DNA from: Candidatus Saccharibacteria bacterium UBA4215
GTDB taxonomy: Bacteria > Patescibacteriota > Saccharimonadia > Saccharimonadales > Saccharimonadaceae
Direction: 5' to 3'
NCBI GenBank assembly: GCA_002381485.1
Contig: DFTJ01000001.1
Location: 19,107-27,296 of the forward strand
DNA: 8,190 nt
Each line of letters opens with the position of its first letter. Position 1 is the stretch's first letter. Below, one piece after another: positions 1 through 4,553 of the stretch. The notes beneath the pieces were generated by a model, which was not told where the DNA came from, made no database searches, and saw only the letters and a list, made by a program, of their open reading frames with translations. The translations under genes and the position numbers were made by a program.

Positions 1-1
1 T

Positions 2-448
2 GCTGGTGGTGGTGTCAATGTCAATGCTGTTGCCGGTGACCCAAATAAGGGAGGCTACCCAGCCTACCTCGCGAACTCTAACTACTATGCTCCACTTGTC
101 GATCCATGGGGACTGTACTCTCGCCAGTGCGTAAGCTACACGGCCTGGAAGGTTCACCAGAAGAACGGATACATGCCGTACTGGGGTGGTGTTGGGAATG
201 CCAACCAGTGGCCAGGTAACGCTCGAGCTGCCGGTATTACGGTTAGCACCGTTCCACGAGCTGGGTCAGTCGGAGTTATCATGGCTGGTCAGTATGGTCA
301 CAGTGTCTGGGTTGAAAGCGTCAACAGTAATGGTACGGTAAATATTAGCCAATACAATTACTTTAACGCTGGCGGATCCGGCTGGGGCCACTACAGTGAG
401 ATGTATAGCGTTTCACCAGCTGTATATGATTATTACATCTACTTCTAA
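2..448 (+). CDS. CHAP-domain peptidoglycan hydrolase, 5'-truncated by window edge
   Basis: The frame is open from the left edge, so only the last 148 residues are visible. They form one CHAP (NlpC/P60-like) domain, a fold that cleaves peptidoglycan peptide or amide bonds. The family signature is visible: an aromatic-rich lead-in, DPWGLYSRQCVSYTAW, with the likely catalytic Cys at codon 128-130, then GHSVWVE with the catalytic His at codon 299-301, then the beta strand NISQYNY, which supplies the third polar position. The protein ends soon after the domain, so CHAP is C-terminal; the visible upstream part begins with a Gly/Val/Asn-rich linker. The missing N-terminus probably carries a signal peptide and perhaps coiled coil or wall-binding parts. 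An ATG at 173 lies inside the domain, after the catalytic Cys, and is not the start. The likely role is wall remodelling or, in an episymbiont, attack on a host wall; the target bond cannot be read from sequence. Confidence 0.85.
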   Translation, partial: AGGGVNVNAVAGDPNKGGYPAYLANSNYYAPLVDPWGLYSRQCVSYTAWKVHQKNGYMPYWGGVGNANQWPGNARAAGITVSTVPRAGSVGVIMAGQYGHSVWVESVNSNGTVNISQYNYFNAGGSGWGHYSEMYSVSPAVYDYYIYF

Positions 449-500
449 ACTTCTTTGTAACTAAGCATAATTAACATCACTTTTTGGCCGCCGGCTGCGC

Positions 501-506
501 TATAAT
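501..506 (+). promoter_or_regulatory. -10 box of the S41 peptidase gene (near-leaderless start)
   Basis: A perfect TATAAT lies 10 bases before ATG 517. A start site about 7 bases downstream would fall at 512-514, giving a leader of 0-4 bases. No convincing -35 box sits at the right spacing, and no Shine-Dalgarno sequence could fit. Confidence 0.65.
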
Positions 507-516
507 AGAGCAAGTG

Positions 517-1752
517 ATGATGAACAAAAAGAGAAATAGGGGAGATACAGCTGGGCATCGCGCCCACTCGCCGTCGCCTCGTATACCGACGGCGCTTTTC
601 GCGATTGCGTTTATTTTTGTGGCAGGCTTGGGGTATATCGCCGGGTCTTACGGAGATAAGCTGGCGACTTCAGCCGCACAGCTGCTTGGCTTTTCTTCAT
701 ATAGCGACACGATAGATCTCTCGAGTTTGCAGGACACGTACCGGTTGCTACAAGAAAACTATGACGGTGAAATCAACGAAAGCGATCTGATTGAGGGAGC
801 TCAACGAGGCATGGTAGAGGGCTTGGGCGATCAGTATACCGTCTACCTAAACGATGAAGAGTCTCAAGCGTTCAATGATGGGCTGAGCGGATCAATCGGC
901 GGCGGTGTTGGCATTCAGCTGAGCACTCGTAATGAACTTGTCAGTATTGTTCGAGTTCTCGAAAACAATCCGGCAGCTGAAGTTGGGCTGAAGGTGGGGG
1001 ATAGCATTGTGGCCGTGAACGGTGAAGATGCGACAAACTGGACAGTCGAGCAGGTTGTTGCAAAAGTCCGAGGTGAAATTGGTACAACCGTCGCGCTGTC
1101 AATTCTTCGCGATGGCGAAACGCAGGAGTACACCATCACCCGTGCGGAAGTGAATAATCCAAGCGTATACAGCACCATTGAAGATGGGGTCGGCATCTTA
1201 ACGATCACCCGTTTTGACACACAGACGGGCTCATTAGCACGTCAGGCGGCACGGACATTTAGTGACAAGGACGTGCAATCGGTGATACTTGACCTGCGCG
1301 GCAATGGTGGTGGCTATTTGACTGCCGCTCAGGATGTTGCCGGTATATGGCTGGATAACAAGGTGGTTGTTACCGAGCGCGCGCGAGGTGTCGTCGTCGA
1401 CGAGCTTTATTCATCCTCTCGCCCTATTCTTGCGGGCGTCCCTACGGTGGTCTTAGTTGATGGCGCTACTGCCAGTGCGAGCGAGATTCTGGCTGGCGCT
1501 TTGCAGGACTATGGTGCCGCTCAGCTATTGGGTGAAGTCACGTTTGGAAAGGGGAGCGTACAGCAATTGCTCTCTCTGCCGGGTGGTGCGCAGCTGAAAG
1601 TAACGATTGCTCGCTGGTTTACCCCTGAGGGGAAGAACATTTCTGAAACGGGTATTGCACCGGCAATCACCGTCGAACGCACCCCAGATGATATTAACGC
1701 CGGGCGCGATCCTCAGCTTGACCGGGCTCTACAATTATTACGAAGCGAGTAA
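517..1752 (+). CDS. S41-family C-terminal processing peptidase (CtpA/Prc type), membrane-anchored
   Basis: This 411-residue serine protease should act outside the membrane, trimming or degrading envelope proteins at their C-termini. Order of parts: a basic cytoplasmic tail (about 1-22), one transmembrane helix (about 24-43), a short helical region, a PDZ domain that binds substrate C-termini (about 125-212, starting at GSIGGGVGIQL), then the S41 catalytic domain. The Ser/Lys pair is visible: Ser320 in ATASASEILAGAL and Lys345 in TFGKGSVQQ, 25 residues apart as in E. coli Prc, with the accessory Gln349 four residues later. Length fits CtpA/CtpB-type enzymes and is shorter than Prc. The frame stays open upstream to a TTG at 484, but the TATAAT at 501-506 falls inside that extension, so ATG 517 (or GTG 514, ATG 520) is the better start. 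It appears monocistronic, since a new promoter follows it. The neighbouring CHAP hydrolase fits an envelope role, but the substrate is unknown. Confidence 0.93.
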   Translation: MMNKKRNRGDTAGHRAHSPSPRIPTALFAIAFIFVAGLGYIAGSYGDKLATSAAQLLGFSSYSDTIDLSSLQDTYRLLQENYDGEINESDLIEGAQRGMVEGLGDQYTVYLNDEESQAFNDGLSGSIGGGVGIQLSTRNELVSIVRVLENNPAAEVGLKVGDSIVAVNGEDATNWTVEQVVAKVRGEIGTTVALSILRDGETQEYTITRAEVNNPSVYSTIEDGVGILTITRFDTQTGSLARQAARTFSDKDVQSVILDLRGNGGGYLTAAQDVAGIWLDNKVVVTERARGVVVDELYSSSRPILAGVPTVVLVDGATASASEILAGALQDYGAAQLLGEVTFGKGSVQQLLSLPGGAQLKVTIARWFTPEGKNISETGIAPAITVERTPDDINAGRDPQLDRALQLLRSE

Positions 1753-1757
1753 ATCGC

Positions 1758-1787
1758 TTGTGCTTGATTGCACACCTGTAGTACAAT
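1758..1787 (+). promoter_or_regulatory. Promoter of the response-regulator unit
   Basis: TTGTGC (1758-1763), an 18-bp spacer and TACAAT (1782-1787) form a plausible housekeeping promoter starting just after the S41 stop codon. Expected initiation at about 1794 is only some three bases before ATG 1797, so the message is nearly leaderless. Confidence 0.6.
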
Positions 1788-1796
1788 AAATCGCAT

Positions 1797-2192
1797 ATGG
1801 ATAAAAAGAAAAAAATTCTTCTTGTTGAAGACGACGAAGCCCTTGCTGCAGTATATAAGTCACGCCTAGAAATCGAAGGTTTTGAGACTCGCGGCGTCTA
1901 CAACGGAGAAGAGGCCTTGTCGGCCGCAATGGATTTTCGTCCTGATCTGATTTTGCTAGATGCCATGATGCCGAAGATTAGCGGCTTTGATGTATTAGAC
2001 ATTTTACGAAATACTCCCGAAACTGCCGATATGCGCGTCATTATGCTGACCGCCCTGAGCCAACCCAAAGACAAAGAGCGAGCCGAATCACTCGGCGTCG
2101 ATGATTATTTAGTAAAGTCACAGGTAGTGATTGGAGACGTTATTGATCGTGTCCGCCACCACCTTGGCATGAATGAAGACAAACAAGCATAA
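1797..2192 (+). CDS. Stand-alone response-regulator receiver domain (CheY-like)
   Basis: This 131-residue protein is essentially one receiver domain, which a histidine kinase would phosphorylate on aspartate. The full active site is visible: the acidic pocket Glu11-Asp12-Asp13 in LLVEDDEAL, phospho-acceptor Asp55 in LILLDAMMPKISG, switch Thr85 in VIMLTA and the invariant Lys107 in DYLVKS. No DNA-binding or enzymatic output domain follows; the chain ends after the last helix with a short polar tail, so signalling must go through a protein partner. No histidine kinase is visible in the window. The next gene starts 10 bases after the stop and is probably co-transcribed, making its low-complexity product a possible partner (inference). 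ATG 1797 is chosen because it begins the basic MDKKKK segment directly before the first beta strand and lies just downstream of the promoter. No Shine-Dalgarno sequence is present. Confidence 0.93.
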   Translation: MDKKKKILLVEDDEALAAVYKSRLEIEGFETRGVYNGEEALSAAMDFRPDLILLDAMMPKISGFDVLDILRNTPETADMRVIMLTALSQPKDKERAESLGVDDYLVKSQVVIGDVIDRVRHHLGMNEDKQA

Positions 2193-2202
2193 AGGAGCGT
2201 AT

Positions 2203-2661
2203 ATGCCACCAAGCAACATGAACCCAGCAACACCAGAAACACCAGCACCTGCACCAGCGGAGCAACCAGCTCCGACTCAACCAGAGGTGACGCCTGCCGA
2301 TAGTGGCGTCGATCCTGCCTCGGTTGAAGCAGCTCGAGGAATGGTTGATCAGGCCGTCGGGAGTATGCCTGCACCTGAAGTTCCTCAGCAGCCCGAGGAG
2401 CTCTCAGTGCCTGCACCATCAACACCTGAAGCCCCTGTAGCGGCGCCCGCTGCACCTTCTACGGAAGCGAGCCAGATGATGGATGCTGCGGCTGAGGCGG
2501 CTCGTCAGGCGTCTGCGGCAAGCGTGCAGCAAAACGCTCCAGGAAACCCAGAGAACTACATTGGGTTGCCACCTCAGAACCCAACGGAAGTGACCCAGGG
2601 AGCTCCTTCTGCGGAAACACCAAGCGCACCAGAACAAACTACGCCACCGCCTGCGGTCTAG
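2203..2661 (+). CDS. Pro/Ala-rich low-complexity hypothetical protein
   Basis: I do not recognise this 152-residue protein. It is dominated by Pro, Ala, Glu, Gln, Thr and Ser, with runs such as PAPAPAEQPAPTQPE and PVAAPAAPS, and has no signal peptide, membrane helix or recognisable fold, so most of it should be disordered. Two short Ala-rich segments could form helices: about 36-52 (DPASVEAARGMVDQAVG) and about 87-108 (from TEASQMMDAAAEAARQ). The start is ATG 2203, which has AAAGGAG at 2191-2197 five bases upstream; an in-frame ATG at 2173 lies inside the receiver gene and is less likely. The ribosome binding site overlaps the receiver gene's stop codon, so the two are probably translated together. 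It could be a scaffold, linker or signalling partner of the receiver; nothing in the sequence proves this. Its stop is TAG and a terminator follows. Confidence 0.75.
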   Translation: MPPSNMNPATPETPAPAPAEQPAPTQPEVTPADSGVDPASVEAARGMVDQAVGSMPAPEVPQQPEELSVPAPSTPEAPVAAPAAPSTEASQMMDAAAEAARQASAASVQQNAPGNPENYIGLPPQNPTEVTQGAPSAETPSAPEQTTPPPAV

Positions 2662-2681
2662 CGTTTTATTCACGATAAGAC

Positions 2682-2712
2682 AGTGGCCCCCTGTACTGGG
2701 GGTTGCTTTTTT
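2682..2712 (+). terminator. Intrinsic terminator after the receiver unit
   Basis: CCCCC (2687-2691) pairs with GGGGG (2698-2702) around the six-base loop TGTACT. The stem can be lengthened by T-G wobbles out to 2683/2706, and a run of six T (2707-2712) follows. Confidence 0.8.
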
Positions 2713-2731
2713 ATTGCGGTTATGCTATAGT
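2703..2731 (+). promoter_or_regulatory. Promoter of the acidic-protein gene, overlapping the upstream terminator
   Basis: TTGCTT (2703-2708), a 17-bp spacer and TATAGT (2726-2731) preceded by TGC form an extended -10 promoter. The -35 box lies in the 3' arm and T-run of the preceding terminator. Expected initiation near 2738 leaves an A-rich leader of about 25 bases with no Shine-Dalgarno sequence. Confidence 0.6.
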
Positions 2732-2762
2732 AAATCATAATTAAATAAACGAAAAACAAACA

Positions 2763-3740
2763 ATGTCTACCCCGCAAACACCCACTGCAGAAAAAATAGT
2801 TGAAACACCTGAGGCGGACCAGGCCGTCGAGGCGCGGACTGTTGAAGCCGGTAAAGTTGTACGAATTTCTGAAGAAGAGTTCAAACTATTGAATAGTGTT
2901 GAGGCAACTGATCCTGCGTGGCAGAATTTTTTGAAACTCAACGAACTAGACGAAGGTAAGACGTATGAGTTCCGAATCACTGACGAAGAAGGTAATGAAC
3001 GTGTCGGCGCATATGGTACCGATGCTCATGATCATTTAACGCGCGATATTGCTCTGACTGCAGAACTCGAAGCACGGCAGCAGGAAGAGGGCGAAGAAAG
3101 CCCAGAAAGTGCTGAAGTTCTCAATGAAGAGGCAAGCGAGGGTCTTGGTGAACTCGCTGTTGGGGAGACAGTCGAAGTTGAAAAAGAGCCAACTGAACGA
3201 CGCTTGAGTGAGCGCGACACCGAACTGGTGCACAGCATGGTTGACGATATTGAACGGATGGCCCGGGTATATGGCGCCGAACATTCTGCAGCAGGTCGTC
3301 AGGACGAACTAGTATACCAACTTGCACAAAGTGTTATAGAACGTTTTAAGGATGGCCAGGTTGGCGAAGAGGCAAACGCTTTCTTGATGGGTCTTGCAAT
3401 GGGCTCGCTGAAGGATGGGCAAACCATGCACGCTATTCTTGATCGAATTGAGCGAGGTGGAAAAGTTGGCCAGGCCGAAATCGATGTCATAAAAGGCAAG
3501 ATGCAGTTCCTGGAAGAGCAGGGAAGGGCGCGTAACGAAGAGCGAGCAGCTGCATTGAGTTATCTTGAGAAAGAGATGCAAACGCTTCTTGAGAAGAACG
3601 ACTACCAGCCCGATAATGCCACGTTAGTACTGTCTGGTATGATTGCTGGGTTGTCGACGCAGCTAGCACCACAAGACTATAGCTACGGCGAAAGCAAACG
3701 TTCAGCTGCTGTTTCATACCTGGGACGATTAAAGAAATAA
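2763..3740 (+). CDS. Acidic hypothetical protein, 325 residues, soluble
   Basis: I do not recognise this protein. It has no signal peptide or membrane helix and should be cytoplasmic. Four parts can be told apart: a disordered Thr/Pro/Glu N-terminus (about 1-28); a small folded-looking segment (about 30-100) starting VVRISEEEFKLL and containing YEFRITDEEGNERVGAYG, which reads like a beta hairpin; a very acidic linker (about 105-147) rich in Glu; and a long mostly helical C-terminal half (about 148-325). The helical half includes Gly-containing turns (SLKDGQTM, ERGGKVGQ), an amphipathic stretch resembling coiled coil around MQFLEEQGRARNEERAAALSYLEKEMQTLL, and the end SYLGRLKK. Codon use resembles its neighbours. 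ATG 2763 is the first start after the promoter and has no Shine-Dalgarno sequence, only an A-rich leader. It appears monocistronic, ending in the terminator shared with rpmA. A structural or adaptor role is possible but unsupported. Confidence 0.85.
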   Translation: MSTPQTPTAEKIVETPEADQAVEARTVEAGKVVRISEEEFKLLNSVEATDPAWQNFLKLNELDEGKTYEFRITDEEGNERVGAYGTDAHDHLTRDIALTAELEARQQEEGEESPESAEVLNEEASEGLGELAVGETVEVEKEPTERRLSERDTELVHSMVDDIERMARVYGAEHSAAGRQDELVYQLAQSVIERFKDGQVGEEANAFLMGLAMGSLKDGQTMHAILDRIERGGKVGQAEIDVIKGKMQFLEEQGRARNEERAAALSYLEKEMQTLLEKNDYQPDNATLVLSGMIAGLSTQLAPQDYSYGESKRSAAVSYLGRLKK

Positions 3741-3757
3741 CCAGGCTGACTAGTATA

Positions 3758-3785
3758 AAATAACCTCCCGTGTGGGAGGTTATTT
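3758..3785. terminator. Bidirectional terminator between convergent genes
   Basis: A perfect 12-bp inverted repeat (arms 3758-3769 and 3774-3785, AAATAACCTCCC and its complement) encloses the four-base loop GTGT. The outer arms are A/T-rich, so either transcript ends GGGAGGTTATTT followed by further A/T bases. It lies 17 bases after the stop of the plus-strand gene and 3 bases after that of rpmA, so it should serve both. Confidence 0.85.
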
Positions 3786-3788
3786 GTA

Positions 3789-4061
3789 TTAAATAACGCT
3801 GACTTGCGTGCGGGGGGCTGTTTTGCCAGTAAAGCGTGTTTTCTTTATTTTGCCGAAGTTGACAATGCCATCTTGGGCGGCGTGAATAGTGTAATCACGG
3901 CTAATAAAAGTGCCAGGACCAGCAACTTTTGTGCTGCCAGTTTGGCGAACAAGTACCTCACCAGTACGTACAGCTTGGCCACCAAAACGCTTCACCCCTA
4001 GACGGGCGCCGGCATTGTTTCGGTTGTTCTTACTCGAACCACCTGCTTTTACGTGTGACAT
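3789..4061 (-). CDS. rpmA: 50S ribosomal protein L27
   Basis: The 90-residue product matches L27, a large-subunit protein whose flexible N-terminus reaches toward the peptidyl-transferase centre. Family marks are clear: the N-terminal GGSSKNNRNN, then RLGVKRFGGQAVRTGEVLVRQ and the C-terminal QVSV. Compared with common bacterial L27 the middle is altered (GSTKVAGPGTFISRDYTIH replaces the usual FHPG/NVG region), and an Arg/Lys/Thr-rich insert (KKTRFTGKTAPR) precedes the end. The N-terminus starts directly at MSHVKAGG, so there is no cleavable Firmicutes-type extension. ATG 4061 is supported by AAGGAG at 4075-4070, eight bases upstream. rplU (L21), the usual partner, is absent on either side; rpmA stands alone here with its own promoter and terminator. 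Confidence 0.96.
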   Translation of the reverse strand: MSHVKAGGSSKNNRNNAGARLGVKRFGGQAVRTGEVLVRQTGSTKVAGPGTFISRDYTIHAAQDGIVNFGKIKKTRFTGKTAPRTQVSVI

Positions 4062-4069
4062 ATATTATT

Positions 4070-4090
4070 CTCCTTGAGCATTATTGCTCA
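4070..4090 (-). promoter_or_regulatory. rpmA ribosome binding site with adjoining leader hairpin
   Basis: On the minus strand, TGAGCA-ATAA-TGCTCA (4090-4075) forms a perfect 6-bp stem whose last base is the first base of the AAGGAG ribosome binding site (4075-4070). Such a hairpin could protect the leader or tune ribosome entry, possibly by L27 feedback; that role is inference. Confidence 0.5.
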
Positions 4091-4103
4091 TTCAATCTGT
4101 TCA

Positions 4104-4132
4104 ATTGTACCCGAAATGCCCCGGGGAGTCAA
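4104..4132 (-). promoter_or_regulatory. rpmA promoter
   Basis: Read on the minus strand: TTGACT (4132-4127), a 17-bp spacer and TACAAT (4109-4104). This is the best two-box promoter in the window. Expected initiation near 4097 gives a leader of about 35 bases carrying the hairpin and Shine-Dalgarno sequence. Confidence 0.75.
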
Positions 4133-4180
4133 GGGGTTGTGGCGACGAGTGTGACATTTAGAAGAAGTTAAGAAGTGCTG

Positions 4181-4189
4181 TGCTACAAT
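4181..4189 (+). promoter_or_regulatory. Extended -10 promoter of the structured RNA / small-protein unit
   Basis: TGCTACAAT is an extended -10 element (TGn plus TACAAT at 4184-4189) of the same form as those at 2723-2731 and 5738-5746. No -35 box is seen at 16-18 bp upstream. Expected initiation is about 4196. It diverges from the rpmA promoter. Confidence 0.5.
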
Positions 4190-4195
4190 CGAACG

Positions 4196-4397
4196 TAGCA
4201 AGGTGAAAACAAGCGTTTGCTTCGAATAACACCTGCATAACAATTCGGCACAACAACCTAACCCTTTGTTTTTAACAGAGGTATGGATGAGAAATCGCGT
4301 AAACAACACTGATCCCGTCATCAGGTTCGTTTACGCGTCATGATTGGAAACTTTCATGGGGTTGCCTCGTCGCAATCCGCCTGGTGGCGGGTTTTTG
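4196..4397 (+). ncRNA. Candidate structured RNA or regulatory leader (unrecognised family)
   Basis: The stretch has a promoter at its 5' side, an intrinsic terminator at its 3' side and strong pairing between. Helix A: 4198-4205 with 4230-4236 (AGGTG/CACCT plus GC/GC across one bulged A), containing AAGC-gttt-GCTT (4211-4222). Helix B: 4259-4265 with 4358-4364 (7 bp including two T-G pairs). Inside B is helix C: CGCGTAAAC (4296-4304) with GTTTACGCG (4329-4337), 9 perfect pairs, then a 4x4 internal loop and CTGAT (4309-4313) with ATCAG (4320-4324) around CCCGTC. I checked it by eye against tmRNA, RNase P RNA, 4.5S and 6S RNA and found none of their hallmarks, nor a riboswitch core I know. It is either a free RNA of about 200 nt or the leader of the small membrane-protein gene at 4437. 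Short ORFs cross it, so a coding explanation is not excluded. Confidence 0.42.
4374..4396 (+). terminator. Intrinsic terminator or attenuator
   Basis: AATCCGCC (4374-4381) pairs with GGCGGGTT (4386-4393) around loop TGGT, eight pairs with one T-G, and the RNA continues into a T-run (4392-4396). It faces the plus strand only. A second hairpin (4380-4411) competes with it. Confidence 0.65.
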
Positions 4398-4436
4398 TAT
4401 CCGCTGCCAGGCTCTCGTAACGAATAGGAGGGTGTG

Positions 4437-4553
4437 GTGAAACAGAAACAGGCAAGTAGAGCTACATGGCAGAGCATGCCACTATCGAGTAAGGCTTCAG
4501 TCGCCATTATTTTGGTTGTTGTGGCGGTGAGCTTGGTATTATTTCTTTTTTAA
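4437..4553 (+). CDS. Small single-pass membrane protein, 38 residues
   Basis: This short gene starts with GTG at 4437 behind AGGAGGG (4426-4432), the strongest ribosome binding site in the window, at normal spacing; an in-frame TAG at 4425 blocks any long upstream extension. The product has a basic, Gln/Ser-rich N-terminal half (MKQKQASRATWQSMPLSSK) and then one hydrophobic helix, about residues 21-38, rich in Val/Leu/Ile/Phe and running to the very C-terminus. By the positive-inside rule the N-terminus should be cytoplasmic, giving a tail-anchored-like topology. I do not recognise a family. The upstream stretch holds a promoter, hairpins and a terminator, so expression may depend on readthrough. 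Its last 15 bases overlap the 3' end of the methyltransferase gene on the opposite strand. It could be a regulator of a membrane complex, a small toxin-like peptide or a stress peptide; the sequence does not decide. Confidence 0.55.
   Translation: MKQKQASRATWQSMPLSSKASVAIILVVVAVSLVLFLF

Noticed and set aside
484..516. Upstream TTG start extending the S41 peptidase by 11 residues
   Set aside because: The TATAAT at 501-506 would then be inside the gene, and no ribosome binding site precedes 484.
2217..2275. Short tandem repeat suggested by repeated CCAGCA/ACCAG words
   Set aside because: It follows from Pro/Ala/Thr codon bias in a low-complexity protein; the unit is not regular enough to be a DNA repeat.
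2105..2455. Minus-strand open frame of 116 codons opposite the receiver and Pro-rich genes
   Set aside because: It is an antisense shadow of GC-patterned coding sequence, with no ribosome binding site and a composition unlike a folded protein.
4324..4337. GGTTCG followed by a GC-rich run, resembling a tRNA T-arm
   Set aside because: No acceptor, D or anticodon arms can be built around it, and these bases pair better in the 9-bp stem of helix C.
4190..4397. Possible tmRNA, RNase P RNA, 6S or 4.5S RNA
   Set aside because: No tRNA-like ends or tag reading frame ending in Ala-Ala, no RNase P P4 core, no long end-to-end duplex as in 6S and no SRP GNRA hairpin were found by eye.
4287..4427. Single 46-residue gene formed by reading TGA 4341 as glycine or tryptophan
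   Set aside because: TGA ends the UPF0104 gene at 6803-6805 and all recognised genes are full length under the standard code, so recoding is not supported.
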